Source: Nonomuraea ceibae
GTDB taxonomy: Bacteria; Actinomycetota; Actinomycetes; Streptosporangiales; Streptosporangiaceae
Length of the DNA: 64,000 nt
Direction: 5' to 3'
Assembly (NCBI RefSeq): GCF_019396325.1
Contig: NZ_JAHKRO010000005.1
Location: 62,001-126,000, forward strand
The stretch's first letter is position 1; the number at the start of each line of letters is the position of its first letter. Positions 1 to 9,209 of the stretch are shown here, in pieces. The translations under genes were made by a program, and so were the position numbers. Below the pieces are notes generated by a model. It was given only the letters and a program-made list of their open reading frames with translations. It searched no databases and was not told the origin of the DNA.

Positions 1-1
1 C

Positions 2-430
2 ACCTCCAGCCCGGCGGGTCTGTTCGGCAACTTCGGCCAGGCCAACTACTCCACCGCCAAGATGGGCCTGGTCGGGCTCACCAAGACGCTCGGCATCGAG
101 GGCGCGCGCAGCGGCATCAAGGCCAACGCCATCGCCCCGATCGCCTGGACGCGCATGACCGAGGCGCTGCTGCCCGCCGAGTTCGAGGCGAAGTTCACGC
201 CCGAGCGGGTCAGCGCGCTCGTCGCCTACCTGGTGCACGACTCGTGCGAGCCGAGCGGCGAGGTCTTCAGCGTCGGCGGCGGGCGCGTGGCGCGGGTGTT
301 CGTGGCCGAGGGGCCCGGCTGGAAGAGCGACGACCTCACGCCGGAGGCGCTGGCGGACAACTGGGCGTCCGTCATGGCCGAGCAGCCGTACGTGCTCACT
401 GCGGGCGACTCGATGAAGGCGATGCTCTAG
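2..430 (+). CDS. Short-chain dehydrogenase/reductase, 3' end only
   Basis: The gene enters from the left edge, so only the last 142 residues are present and the start is outside the window. The SDR catalytic pair YxxxK is visible as YSTAK at about residues 16-20 of the visible part, preceded by an active-site-region serine and the GNFGQANY stretch. The C-terminal extension after the Rossmann fold (SVGGGRVARVFVAEGPG) is typical of the SDR domain of HSD17B4/multifunctional-type enzymes acting on 3-hydroxyacyl-CoA or steroid substrates. That would fit the sterol genes further right, but the substrate is inference. A terminator at 479-513 closes it. Confidence 0.8.
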   Translation, partial: TSSPAGLFGNFGQANYSTAKMGLVGLTKTLGIEGARSGIKANAIAPIAWTRMTEALLPAEFEAKFTPERVSALVAYLVHDSCEPSGEVFSVGGGRVARVFVAEGPGWKSDDLTPEALADNWASVMAEQPYVLTAGDSMKAML

Positions 431-462
431 CAGGGCTCCAGCAGGGCTCTGGCAGGGTTCTG
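430..462. repeat. Three 11-bp tandem repeats after the SDR stop codon
   Basis: Units GCAGGGCTCCA, GCAGGGCTCTG and GCAGGGTTCTG follow head to tail from the last base of the stop codon, and a fourth decayed unit follows. No function is evident; they lie between the stop and the terminator. Confidence 0.6.
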
Positions 463-478
463 GCGGGTTCACGTTCGG

Positions 479-513
479 GGGCGCCGATCCGTACGGGTCG
501 GTGCCCTATTTTA
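479..513 (+). terminator. Rho-independent terminator after SDR
   Basis: A 12-bp stem (479-490 with 495-506, two G-T wobbles) has a GTAC loop and is followed by TATTTTA. It separates the SDR transcript from the ROK gene. Confidence 0.75.
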
Positions 514-578
514 TGCCGAAAAATCGGGCTTTGTTCGATCATCGACAGAAGTACGGCGAGTTTGGGCGGCTCGCACTC

Positions 579-607
579 TTGAATTGCCGGATGAGTGATC
601 TTATTGT
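579..607 (+). promoter_or_regulatory. Putative promoter giving a leaderless ROK mRNA
   Basis: TTGAAT (579-584) and TATTGT (602-607) are separated by 17 bp. A start site about 7 bp after the -10 box coincides with the ATG at 614, which has no ribosome binding site. Confidence 0.45.
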
Positions 608-613
608 CGCGGC

Positions 614-1771
614 ATGACCCCCGCCCCGGGCTCGCCCGGCGACGTCCTGACGCTGATCAGCGCAGGCTCCGCGACGACCCGTTCCGACCTCGCCCGGCTC
701 ACCGGGCTGGCCCGATCCACGATCTCCCAGCGCGTCGACGCGCTGATCGAGCGCGGCCTGGTCGAGGAGACCGAGAGCGGCGAGTCGACCGGCGGACGCC
801 CGCCCCGCCAGCTCCGCCTGCACACCGAGGAGCACGCCTTCGCCGGCGTCGACCTCGGCGCCACCCACTGCCGCATCGCCCTCATGGACATGTCCGGCGA
901 CGTGCTCGCCGAGTGCGAGGACTCCCTGCTGATCGAGGAGGGCCCCGAGACCGTGCTCGCGCACGTCGACGGCCGCCTCGACCGGCTCCTCGCCGAGGCG
1001 GGGCGGCCCAGGGCGGCGCTGCGGGCCATCGGCATGGGCGTGCCGGGCCCGGTCGAGTTCGCCACCGGGCGGCCGAACAACCCGCCGATCATGCCCGGCT
1101 GGAACGAGTACCCGATCCCTGAATACTTCGGCGGCACCGCCGTCCTCGTCGACAACGACGTCAACGTCATGGCCCTGGGCGAGCACCGCAACGCCTTCGG
1201 CGACATCCGCCACCTGCTGTTCGTCAAGGTCGGCACCGGCATCGGCTGCGGCATCGTCGCCGAGGGCACCCTCCACAGGGGAGCGCAGGGCTCGGCCGGC
1301 GACATCGGCCACATCCGCGTCAACGGCCACGAGGAGGCGGGCTGTCGCTGCGGCAACAGCGCCTGCCTGGAAGCCGTGGCCGGCGGCGCCGCCGTCGCCC
1401 GCCGCCTCACCGAGCTGGGCGTCGCCGCCGAGTCGGGAGCCGACGTCGTCGCGCTCGTCCAGGCCGGCAACACCCAGGCGCTGCGGCTCGTCAGAGAGGC
1501 CGGCCGGCTCATCGGCGAGGTGCTGGCCAGCCTGGTCAACTTCTTCAACCCCGAGGTCATCGTCATCGGCGGCGCCCTCTCGCGGGTCCACGAACACCTG
1601 CTCGCCGGCATCAGGGAGACCGTCTACCGCCGCTCCCTGCCGCTGGCCACCCACCACCTGTCGATCGTGCCGAGCCGCATGGGGATCAACGCCGCCGCAC
1701 TGGGCGCCGGGATTCTCGCGATCGAGCACTACCTGTCACCGGACAACATCAACCGCATCGTCAACGCCTGA
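614..1771 (+). CDS. ROK-family transcriptional regulator
   Basis: A 385-residue protein with an N-terminal winged helix-turn-helix (about residues 20-50, TRSDLARLTGLARSTISQRV) followed by a ROK sugar-kinase-like domain from about residue 80 (VDLGATH phosphate-binding motif). The ROK zinc site is present: GHI near residue 232 and CRCGNSACLE near 243-252. Length and order match NagC/XylR-type repressors that sense a sugar or sugar phosphate. It sits directly upstream of and on the same strand as the sugar ABC transporter (21 nt to the chosen ATG), so it is probably the local regulator of import and of the two downstream sugar enzymes. No ribosome binding site precedes the ATG; leaderless translation is likely. 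Confidence 0.9.
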   Translation: MTPAPGSPGDVLTLISAGSATTRSDLARLTGLARSTISQRVDALIERGLVEETESGESTGGRPPRQLRLHTEEHAFAGVDLGATHCRIALMDMSGDVLAECEDSLLIEEGPETVLAHVDGRLDRLLAEAGRPRAALRAIGMGVPGPVEFATGRPNNPPIMPGWNEYPIPEYFGGTAVLVDNDVNVMALGEHRNAFGDIRHLLFVKVGTGIGCGIVAEGTLHRGAQGSAGDIGHIRVNGHEEAGCRCGNSACLEAVAGGAAVARRLTELGVAAESGADVVALVQAGNTQALRLVREAGRLIGEVLASLVNFFNPEVIVIGGALSRVHEHLLAGIRETVYRRSLPLATHHLSIVPSRMGINAAALGAGILAIEHYLSPDNINRIVNA

Positions 1772-1792
1772 AACCGTGTGAAAGGGAGCCCG

Positions 1793-3280
1793 ATGCTCGT
1801 CATGAGGGGGATCGTCAAGCAGTTCCCCGGCGTGCGCGCGCTGGACGGGGTCGACCTGGACGTGCGGGCGGGCGAGGTGCACTGCCTGCTCGGCCAGAAC
1901 GGCGCCGGCAAGTCGACACTGATCAAGGTCCTGGCCGGCGTCCACCAGCCGGACGAGGGCACCGTGGAGTTCAACGGCGCGCAGGTGCGCCCGTCAGGCC
2001 CGATGGACGCCATCCGGCTCGGCTTCGCCACCATCTACCAGGAGCTCGACCTGGTCGACGGGCTCAGCGTCGCCGACAACATCTTCCTCGGCCACGAGCA
2101 CGCCCGCCTCGGCTTCGTCAACACCGGCGCCGGCCACCGCGCCGCCCGCCAGGTGCTCGAACGCCTCGGCCACGGCGAGATCCGCCCCTCCACCGAGGTC
2201 GGCAGGCTCTCACCCGCGGCCAAGCAGGTCGTCTCGATGGCGCGGGCGCTCTCCCACGACGCCCGCCTGATCATCATGGACGAGCCGTCGGCCGCGCTCG
2301 CCCACGACGAGGTCGCCAACCTCTTCCGCATCATCCGCGAGCTCACCGGCCAGGGCGTGGCCGTCGTCTACATCTCCCACCGGCTGGAGGAGATCCGCGA
2401 GATCGGCGACCGCGTGACCGTGCTGAAGGACGGCCGCACCGTCGCCGTCGGCCTGCCCGCCCGCGACACCCCCACCTCCCGCATCGTCTCGCTGATGACC
2501 GGCAGGAACGTCGAGTACGTCTTCCCGCCCCGCGCCGCCCGGCCTCCCGGCGACCAGGTGCTGGAGGTCGAGGGCCTGACCTCGCCCGGCGCCTTCCACG
2601 ACGTCAGCTTCAGCGTCCGCGCCGGCGAGATCGTCGGACTGGCCGGCCTGGTCGGCTCCGGCCGCTCGGAGATCCTCGAAGCGGTGTACGGCGCGCGTCC
2701 CGCCTCTGGCAGCGTCGTGCTCGCCGGGAAGCGGTTACGCCGCGGCGGCGTCGTCACCAGCGTCCGCCGGGGCATGGGCCTGGCCCCCGAGGAACGCAAG
2801 GCCCAGGCCCTCCTCCTCGACCAGAGCGTCACCGCCAACATCACGCTGGGCAGCCTGCCGGGCTTCGCCAGGTTCGGCTGGATGAACCGGGCCCGCGAGC
2901 GCGCCGAAGCCGAACGCCTGGTCAAAGCGCTCGACATCCGGCCGCCCGACCCCGAACGGCCGGTCAAGACCCTGTCCGGCGGCAACCAGCAGAAGGCGGT
3001 GCTCGCCCGCTGGCTGCTCGGCAGCCGCCGCCTGCTCCTGCTCGACGAACCGACCAGAGGCGTGGACGTGGGCGCCAGGGCGGAGCTGTACGCGGTCATC
3101 CGCGACCTGGCCGACCAGGGCATCGGCGTCCTGCTGGTGTCCAGCGAGGTGCCCGAGGTGCTCGGCCTGGCCGACCGCGTGCTGGTGGTGCGCGAAGGCG
3201 CGGTCATCCACGAGGCCGCCGCCGGAGAACTCGACGAGCACCGCGTGCTCGACATGATCATGAATGGGAGAGCGGCCTGA
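1793..3280 (+). CDS. Sugar ABC transporter, ATP-binding protein (RbsA/MglA type)
   Basis: A 495-residue protein with two fused ABC domains. The first has Walker A GQNGAGKST near residue 37 and Walker B LIIMDEPSAAL. The second has a degenerate Walker A (GLVGSGRSE near 286) but a good signature (LSGGNQQK near 393) and Walker B LLLLDEPTRG, the pattern usual in the ribose/galactose/xylose importer family. It energises uptake through the permease encoded next. The ATG at 1793 is chosen over an in-frame GTG at 1778 because AAGGGAG lies just before it; the GTG has no such site. The stop overlaps the permease start by one base, so the genes are translationally coupled. Confidence 0.92.
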   Translation: MLVMRGIVKQFPGVRALDGVDLDVRAGEVHCLLGQNGAGKSTLIKVLAGVHQPDEGTVEFNGAQVRPSGPMDAIRLGFATIYQELDLVDGLSVADNIFLGHEHARLGFVNTGAGHRAARQVLERLGHGEIRPSTEVGRLSPAAKQVVSMARALSHDARLIIMDEPSAALAHDEVANLFRIIRELTGQGVAVVYISHRLEEIREIGDRVTVLKDGRTVAVGLPARDTPTSRIVSLMTGRNVEYVFPPRAARPPGDQVLEVEGLTSPGAFHDVSFSVRAGEIVGLAGLVGSGRSEILEAVYGARPASGSVVLAGKRLRRGGVVTSVRRGMGLAPEERKAQALLLDQSVTANITLGSLPGFARFGWMNRARERAEAERLVKALDIRPPDPERPVKTLSGGNQQKAVLARWLLGSRRLLLLDEPTRGVDVGARAELYAVIRDLADQGIGVLLVSSEVPEVLGLADRVLVVREGAVIHEAAAGELDEHRVLDMIMNGRAA

Positions 3281-4299
3281 TGAGCGACGCCCGAAGACCG
3301 CCCGCGGCGGTCCCCGAGACCGGCGGAGCCGCGCCACCACCGGCCCGCGCCACCCTGAACTCCCTCACCGGAGCCCGCCACCTGGGCCTGCTCGTGGCCC
3401 TCGGCCTGCTCGTCGTCGTCGGCCTCGTCACCCGGCCGGAGAACTTCGCCACCGCCTCCAACCTCGTCAGCATCCTCTCGCTCGCCGCCACCATCGGCGT
3501 GATCACCGTCGGCGCCACCTTCGTCATCATCGGCGGCGGCATCGACCTGTCCGTCGGTGCGATCATGGCCCTGGCGTCCGTCTGGGCCACCACCGTGGCC
3601 ACCCAGGAGTTCGGGCCCGTCGTCATGGCCGTCTGCGCCATCCTCGTCGGCACCGGCACCGGGCTGGTCAACGGCCTGCTCATCGCCTACGGGCGGCTCG
3701 TGCCGTTCATCGCCACGCTGGCCATGCTGGTGGCGGCACGCGGCCTGGCCCAGCGCATGTCGGACCGCAAGACCCAGCTCATCGACGGCGAGGGTGCGAT
3801 CGCCGCCCTGTCGACCACCCGCATCCTCGGCATCCCGCTGCTCGTCTACATCTTCGCGCTGGTCGTGGTGCTCGGCTGGATCCTGCTCAACCGCACCACC
3901 TTCGGCCGCCGCACCTACGCCGTCGGCGGCAACCCGGAGGCCGCCAGGCTCGCCGGCATCGACGTCCGGCGGCACACGATGCTCCTCTACGCCCTGTCCG
4001 GGCTGTGCTGCGGCATCGCCGCCATCCTGATCATGGCGCGCACGACCACAGGCTCGTCCACCCACGGCGACCTGTACGAGCTCGACGCCATCGCCGCCGT
4101 CATCATCGGCGGCACCCTGCTCACCGGCGGCCGCGGCACGATCATCGGCTCCATCCTGGGCCTGCTCATCTTCACGCTCATCACGAACCTGTTCATCCTC
4201 AACGGCCTCAACACCAGCGACCAGCTGATCGCCAAGGGCCTGATCATCGTCGTCGCCGTCCTTCTCCAGCGGCGAAACCTGAAGGAGAGAGCACCATGA
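3280..4299 (+). CDS. Sugar ABC transporter permease (RbsC type)
   Basis: A 339-residue integral membrane protein with about nine hydrophobic segments and the family signature GGGIDLSVG near residue 84, plus a second conserved loop GGTLLTGGRGT near the C-terminus. It belongs to the branched-chain/ribose permease family (BPD_transp_2) and forms the membrane channel of the importer. ATG overlaps the ATPase stop; its own stop overlaps the ATG of the binding protein (ATGA), so the three genes form one operon. The soluble N-terminus of about 35 residues is proline/alanine rich. Confidence 0.92.
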   Translation: MSDARRPPAAVPETGGAAPPPARATLNSLTGARHLGLLVALGLLVVVGLVTRPENFATASNLVSILSLAATIGVITVGATFVIIGGGIDLSVGAIMALASVWATTVATQEFGPVVMAVCAILVGTGTGLVNGLLIAYGRLVPFIATLAMLVAARGLAQRMSDRKTQLIDGEGAIAALSTTRILGIPLLVYIFALVVVLGWILLNRTTFGRRTYAVGGNPEAARLAGIDVRRHTMLLYALSGLCCGIAAILIMARTTTGSSTHGDLYELDAIAAVIIGGTLLTGGRGTIIGSILGLLIFTLITNLFILNGLNTSDQLIAKGLIIVVAVLLQRRNLKERAP

Positions 4300-5351
4300 G
4301 CAACAACGTCGCGCGCAGGGGATTCCTCGTCGGCGGTCTCGGCGGCGCCGCGCTCTTAGCGGCGGGCTGCACCAGCAACGAGCCGTCGGCCTCGCCCACC
4401 ACGGCCGCGCCGCAGCCGGCCCCGGCGGCCAGCGGCAACGACGAGCCCGGCGACAAGGTCGTCATCGGCTTCTCGGCGCCCGCCGCCGACCACGGCTGGA
4501 TCGCCGCCATCGCCAAGAACGCCGAAGCCACCGCCAAGCAGTATCCCGACATCGAGTTCAAGCCGGTCGAGCCGACCAACGACATCAACCAGCAGATCTC
4601 CGCCGTCGAGTCGCTCATCGCCGCCAAGGTGAACGCGCTGGTCATCCTGCCCAACGACGGCCAGCAGCTCAACCAGATCGCGCTGCGCGCGACCGAGGCC
4701 GGCATCCCCGTGATCAACCTCGACCGCGTCTTCCCGGACAAGCTCGCCTACCGGACGTGGATCGGCGGCGACAACTACGGCATGGGCGTGGCCGCCGGTC
4801 ACCACATCGGCAAGGCGCTCAAGGACAAGGGCGTGTCGAACCCGGTCATCGTGGAGATCCAGGGCATCGCCACGCTCCCGCTCACCCAGGACCGCAGCAA
4901 GGGCTTCGAGGACGCGCTGAAGACGTACGGGTTCAGCGTGACGGCCAAGCAGGACGCCAAGTTCACCGTGGAGACGGGCAACCAGGTGGCGACCGGCCTG
5001 CTCCAGGCGCACAAGAAGATCGACGCGATGTGGAACCACGACGACGACCAGGGGGTCGGCGTGCTGGCGGCGATCAAGGAAGCGGGACGGAACGAGTTCG
5101 TCATGGTGGGCGGCGCGGGGTCGGCCAACGCCATGCGGGAGATCCAGTCGGGCACGTCGGTGCTGCAGGCCACGGTCACCTACAGCCCCACGATGGCCTC
5201 CTCGGCCATCAAACTGGCGCGCCTGATCGCCCAAGGCAAGGGCATGAGTGACCTCGTGGAGAACCAGGTTCCGCAGTCCATCACGCTCGCGTCCGAGACC
5301 ATTACCAAGGAGAACGTCGAGAAGTATCTGGACCTCGGCTTCGAATCCTGA
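4296..5351 (+). CDS. Sugar-binding lipoprotein of the ABC transporter (Tat-type signal)
   Basis: A 351-residue periplasmic-binding-protein-like lipoprotein. The N-terminus has a twin-arginine stretch (ARRGFLVGG) and a lipobox LLAAGC with the lipidated cysteine at residue 25, so export by Tat and anchoring to the membrane are likely. After a Ser/Pro/Ala linker, the type-1 sugar-binding fold (ribose-binding like) covers about residues 55-345, with the typical AVESLIAAKVNALVILPND segment. The start is fixed by the ATGA overlap with the permease and GAAGGAG upstream. The sugar is not identifiable; downstream oxidation and isomerisation enzymes suggest an inositol- or pyranose-like substrate. Confidence 0.9.
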   Translation: MSNNVARRGFLVGGLGGAALLAAGCTSNEPSASPTTAAPQPAPAASGNDEPGDKVVIGFSAPAADHGWIAAIAKNAEATAKQYPDIEFKPVEPTNDINQQISAVESLIAAKVNALVILPNDGQQLNQIALRATEAGIPVINLDRVFPDKLAYRTWIGGDNYGMGVAAGHHIGKALKDKGVSNPVIVEIQGIATLPLTQDRSKGFEDALKTYGFSVTAKQDAKFTVETGNQVATGLLQAHKKIDAMWNHDDDQGVGVLAAIKEAGRNEFVMVGGAGSANAMREIQSGTSVLQATVTYSPTMASSAIKLARLIAQGKGMSDLVENQVPQSITLASETITKENVEKYLDLGFES

Positions 5352-5362
5352 TCGGGGGTTGC

Positions 5363-6514
5363 ATGTCAGCAAGAACCGTCGGCGTCGGCATGATCGGTTA
5401 CGCCTTCATGGGCCGCGTCCACTCCCAGGCCTGGCGCAGCGTCGCCGCCTTCTTCGACGTGCCGGCCGTGCCGCGGATGCGGGTGATCGCCGGCCGGTCG
5501 AAGGAGGCGACCGAGGCGGCCGCCGAGCAGCTGGGCTGGGCGGAGGCGGTGACCGACTGGCGTGAGGTGATCGCGCGTGCGGACGTCGACGTGGTCGACA
5601 TCTGCACGCCCGGCGACACACATGCCGAGATCGCGATCGCCGCCCTGCGCGCGGGCAAGCACGTCATCTGCGAGAAGCCGCTGGCCAACACGGTGGCCGA
5701 GGCGGAGGCCATGGTGCAGGCCGCCGCCTCGGCGACGGGGCGCAGCATGGTGGCCTTCAACTACCGGCGGGTCCCGGCGGTGGCGCTGGCCAGGCAGCTC
5801 GTGGAGCAGGGCAGGCTGGGGGAGATCCGGCACGTGCGGGCCCAGTATCTGCAGGACTGGATCGTCGACCCGGACTTCCCGCTGGTGTGGCGGCTGCGCA
5901 AGGACAAGGCGGGCTCGGGCGCGCTCGGCGACATCGGCGCGCACATCATCGACGCCACGCAGTTCATCAGCGGGCAGCACATCGTCGGGGTGTCCGCGCT
6001 GATGGAGACCTTCGTCAAGGAACGGCCGCTGCCGGAGTCGTCGTCGGGGCTGTCGGCCGGGGGCGGCTCCGGCCGGGGGACGGTCACGGTGGACGACGCC
6101 GCCCTGTTCACCGCGCGGCTGTCGGGCGGGGCGGTGGGCTCGTACGAGGCCACCCGGTTCGCCACGGGCCGCAAGAACGCGTTGCGCATCGAGATCAACG
6201 GCTCGCTCGGCAGCCTCGCCTTCGACTTCGAGTCGATGAACGAGCTGTGGTTCAGCGAGGGCGGCCGGGGCTTCGAGCGCATCCTCGTGACCGAGCCCGA
6301 CCATCCGTACGTCGGAGCCTGGTGGCCGCCGGGTCACGGGCTCGGCTACGAGCACACGTTCACGCACGAGATCAAGGACTTCCTGGAGGCGATCGCCGAG
6401 GGGCGCGACCCTTCGCCGTCGTTCGCCGACGGGCTGCGGGTGCAGCGCGTGCTCGCGGCGGTCGAGCGGAGCGCGGCCGACGGGAGCCGTTTCACCGCTG
6501 TGGAGGACTCATGA
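5363..6514 (+). CDS. Gfo/Idh/MocA-family oxidoreductase
   Basis: A 383-residue NAD(P)-dependent dehydrogenase: N-terminal Rossmann fold with an initial glycine-rich loop ([10 protein letters not shown]), the diagnostic EKPLANT motif near residue 107, and a C-terminal GFO_IDH_MocA domain with GDIGAH(I/II)D near residue 190. The family oxidises sugars, inositols and their derivatives. It lies 11 nt after the binding protein and shares ATGA with the next gene, placing it in the transporter operon as the likely first catabolic step. The exact substrate cannot be read from sequence. Confidence 0.9.
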   Translation: MSARTVGVGMIGYAFMGRVHSQAWRSVAAFFDVPAVPRMRVIAGRSKEATEAAAEQLGWAEAVTDWREVIARADVDVVDICTPGDTHAEIAIAALRAGKHVICEKPLANTVAEAEAMVQAAASATGRSMVAFNYRRVPAVALARQLVEQGRLGEIRHVRAQYLQDWIVDPDFPLVWRLRKDKAGSGALGDIGAHIIDATQFISGQHIVGVSALMETFVKERPLPESSSGLSAGGGSGRGTVTVDDAALFTARLSGGAVGSYEATRFATGRKNALRIEINGSLGSLAFDFESMNELWFSEGGRGFERILVTEPDHPYVGAWWPPGHGLGYEHTFTHEIKDFLEAIAEGRDPSPSFADGLRVQRVLAAVERSAADGSRFTAVEDS

Positions 6515-7515
6515 GACCCATCACGCTGTTCACCGGTCAGTGGGCCGACCTGCCGTTCGAGGAGGTGTGCAGGCTGGCCGCCGAGTGGGGCTACGACGGC
6601 CTGGAGATCGCCTGCTCGGGTGACCACTTCGACGTGGCGCAGGCGGTCGCCGACCCGTCGTACGTGGAGCAGAAGCGCGCCCAGCTCGACAAGCACGGCC
6701 TCAAGGTGTGGACGATCTCCAACCACCTGGTGGGCCAGGCCGTCTGCGACCATCCGATCGACGAGCGGCACAAGGCGATCCTGCCGGCCCGGATCTGGGG
6801 GTCGGGCGATCCGGAGTCTGTGCGCCAGGCGGCGGCCGAGGACCTGAAGAACACCGCGCGGGCCGCCGCGCTGCTGGGGGTCGACACGGTGGTGGGCTTC
6901 ACCGGCTCGTCGATCTGGCACACGGTGGCGATGTTCCCGCCGGTGCCGGCGTCGATGGTGGACGCGGGCTACCAGGACTTCGCCGACCGCTGGAACCCGA
7001 TCCTGGACGTGTTCGACGAGGTGGGGGTGCGGTTCGCGCACGAGATCCACCCGAGCGAGATCGCCTACGACTACTACACGACGGTCCGCACGCTGGAGGC
7101 GATCGGCCACCGGCCCGCCTTCGGCCTCAACTGGGACCCGTCGCACATGGTGTGGCAGGACCTCGATCCGGTGGCGTTCATCCTGGACTTCGCCGACCGG
7201 ATCTATCACGTCGACTGCAAGGACACGCGGATGCGCGTGGGCGACGGCCGCCGGGGCCGGCTGTCGTCGCACATGCCGTGGGCGGACATGCGCCGGGGCT
7301 GGGACTTCGTCTCGACGGGCCGGGGTGACGTGCCGTGGGAAGACTGCTTCCGGGCGCTCAACTCGATCGGTTACGCGGGCCCGATCTCGATCGAGTGGGA
7401 GGACGCGGGCATGGACCGGCTGGACGGCGCCCGGGAGGCGCTGGCCTACATCCGTGACCTCAACGCGATCACGCCGCCGGCGACGGCGTTCGACGCGGCG
7501 TTCTCGTCGGGCTGA
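6511..7515 (+). CDS. Sugar phosphate isomerase/epimerase (xylose-isomerase-like TIM barrel)
   Basis: A 334-residue AP-endonuclease-2/xylose-isomerase-like TIM barrel. Candidate metal ligands are spaced as in the family: the glutamate in HEIHPSE, the aspartate and histidine in NWDPSHM, the HVDCKD motif, and a C-terminal glutamate in SIEWED. Together with the preceding Gfo/Idh/MocA dehydrogenase this is a very common actinomycete pair for metabolising an imported sugar or inositol through keto intermediates. The start overlaps the upstream stop (ATGA) and GGAGG precedes it. A strong terminator follows immediately, so this is the last gene of the six-gene locus. Confidence 0.88.
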   Translation: MRPITLFTGQWADLPFEEVCRLAAEWGYDGLEIACSGDHFDVAQAVADPSYVEQKRAQLDKHGLKVWTISNHLVGQAVCDHPIDERHKAILPARIWGSGDPESVRQAAAEDLKNTARAAALLGVDTVVGFTGSSIWHTVAMFPPVPASMVDAGYQDFADRWNPILDVFDEVGVRFAHEIHPSEIAYDYYTTVRTLEAIGHRPAFGLNWDPSHMVWQDLDPVAFILDFADRIYHVDCKDTRMRVGDGRRGRLSSHMPWADMRRGWDFVSTGRGDVPWEDCFRALNSIGYAGPISIEWEDAGMDRLDGAREALAYIRDLNAITPPATAFDAAFSSG

Positions 7516-7527
7516 CGACCTTTCCCC

Positions 7528-7569
7528 GCACGGGCCGCGTCCAGTACGGGGGCGCGGCCCGTGCTTTTT
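7528..7569 (+). terminator. Rho-independent terminator of the sugar operon
   Basis: A perfect 12-bp G+C-rich stem (7528-7539 with 7553-7564), a 13-nt loop and a TTTTT tail lie 12 nt after the isomerase stop codon. Confidence 0.9.
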
Positions 7570-7727
7570 ATGGATATTTCGGAAAAAGTGCTTTAAACAC
7601 CAACCTTTTTATGACGGTGCGCTTAAATCGGTAACTCAGCGCTTTGTGATCTAGGTCGCATTCTCTTTTTCCTATTTCACCCTGATATGCGGTCGTGATA
7701 CTTCTGTGACGCCGTGCGATCAGGGGA

Positions 7728-7760
7728 CGGAGGGGCGTGACACCGTACTACGCCCCTCCG
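7728..7760 (+). other. Perfect 11-bp hairpin in the 5' leader of the DNRLRE gene
   Basis: CGGAGGGGCGT (7728-7738) pairs with ACGCCCCTCCG (7750-7760) around an 11-nt loop. No T-tract follows, so it is not an ordinary terminator. It lies 40 nt before the TTG start, inside a 285-bp intergenic region whose first part (7571-7700) is unusually A+T rich and probably holds the promoter. It could be an mRNA-stabilising or protein-binding element. Confidence 0.5.
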
Positions 7761-7799
7761 CGGTCGCACGTCGCCAAGCACTTGACGTGAGGAAACCAT

Positions 7800-9191
7800 T
7801 TGCGCACCGTCATGAAGAGCACTGTCGGCAAACTGGCGCTCGGGGTCGCCGCCGTAACCGCTCTCTCGGGGGTTCCCGCCGCCCACGCGGCCGAGCCGCC
7901 CACCGCCGTGGAGGCCGCCTCCGCGCAGGCGGCCAAGACCGGCCAGGCCGTGCCCGTGCCGAGCCTGACCGACGAGAACAGCACCACCGTCGCCAACCCC
8001 GACGGCACCCTCACCGCCACCATCACCTCCGGCCCGTCCAACGTGAAGCAGGGCGACCGGTGGGTGCCGATCGACACCACGCTCGTCGCCGAGGGCGGCG
8101 TGCTCAAGCCGAAGGCCGCCAAGGCCGACGTCACGGTGTCCGCCGGCGGCGAGGGCCCGCTGGCCACGATGGTCGACGAGCAGGGGCGGAAGTTCTCCCT
8201 CCAGTGGCCGCAGGCGCTGCCCGCGCCCAAGGTCGCGGGCAACGTCGCCACGTTCGCCGACGCCGCCGGGCCGGGCGCCGACCTGGTGGTGACCGTCCTG
8301 CCGACGGGCTTCCGGCACGACGTGGTCCTCCGTACGAAGCCGTCCGGGCCGATCGAGCTGCGGATCCCCGTACGGACCGAAGGGGTGGAGCTGGGCGAGG
8401 CCGCCGACGGGCGGCTGGAGCTCAGGAGCGACGCCGGCGAGGTCGTCGCGGCCGGCGCCAAGCCGGTGATGTGGGACGCCAGTGGGCGCGGCAAGCCGCG
8501 CGGCGACGCCATCGCCCCGGTCGAGGCCGCCGTGCGGACCGAGAACGGCGCCAAGGTCCTGGTGCTGACGCCGGACGCGGAGTTCCTGTCGGACCCGAAG
8601 CGGGTCTACCCGGTGACCGTCGACCCGACGATCACGCTGCCCGGCGTGGAGGTCGACACCGACGTGGCCACCTCCTGGGCCTCGCACCCCGGCGACGCGA
8701 TGATCATCGCGGGCACCATGCCGTGGGAGAACGGCCAGGGCGGCGACGTGATGCGCAGCCTGGTCAAGTTCGACACCAGCGCGTTCACCGGCAAGCGGGT
8801 GCTGTGGGCGGGCCTCGGCATGTGGAACGTCGAGACCAACGCCTGCGGCCTGCGCGTCGGCTCCGGCCTCACCGCCGAGCGCGTCACCGGCCCGTGGGAC
8901 GAGAACAACCTCAACTGGGACAACAAGCCCCCCACGGTCAAGGAGGGCTCCTCCACCGTGCGCGCCGGGCTCGGCCGCACCTGGACCGAGCCCTGCGCCG
9001 GCGGCCCCGGGTTCCTGACGTGGGGCGTGACCGGCATCGCGCAGGCGTGGGCCAAGGGCGCCCCCAACCACGGCATCCAGCTGCGCGGTGCCGACGAGAG
9101 CGAGGCCACGAACTGGCGGGCGTTCGCCGCCTCCGAGAACAAGGAGCAGGGCGTCAAGCCGCCCACGCTGGCGGTCGTCTACTGGCGCTAG
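7800..9191 (+). CDS. Secreted DNRLRE-domain protein
   Basis: A 463-residue exported protein. Residues 1-30 form a Sec signal peptide (basic start, hydrophobic core, cleavage predicted after PAAHA). The middle part (about 50-270) resembles the beta-rich region found before DNRLRE domains, and residues about 275-463 form a DNRLRE domain (ATSWASHPGDAMIIAGT, SLVKFDTSAF, WDENNLNWDNKP). Such domains occur in cell-surface or matrix proteins of actinomycetes; enzymatic activity is not indicated. The TTG at 7800 is chosen because GAGGAA lies 5 nt upstream, whereas the in-frame ATG at 7812 is too far from it. Other family members often carry RHS repeats after this domain, which are absent here. Confidence 0.78.
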   Translation: MRTVMKSTVGKLALGVAAVTALSGVPAAHAAEPPTAVEAASAQAAKTGQAVPVPSLTDENSTTVANPDGTLTATITSGPSNVKQGDRWVPIDTTLVAEGGVLKPKAAKADVTVSAGGEGPLATMVDEQGRKFSLQWPQALPAPKVAGNVATFADAAGPGADLVVTVLPTGFRHDVVLRTKPSGPIELRIPVRTEGVELGEAADGRLELRSDAGEVVAAGAKPVMWDASGRGKPRGDAIAPVEAAVRTENGAKVLVLTPDAEFLSDPKRVYPVTVDPTITLPGVEVDTDVATSWASHPGDAMIIAGTMPWENGQGGDVMRSLVKFDTSAFTGKRVLWAGLGMWNVETNACGLRVGSGLTAERVTGPWDENNLNWDNKPPTVKEGSSTVRAGLGRTWTEPCAGGPGFLTWGVTGIAQAWAKGAPNHGIQLRGADESEATNWRAFAASENKEQGVKPPTLAVVYWR

Positions 9192-9209
9192 CTCGGGTAG
9201 GACTGGGGG

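Noticed and set aside
539-1729. Long minus-strand frame over the ROK gene
   Set aside because: Shadow of high third-position G+C; the plus-strand frame has an intact HTH and ROK domain.
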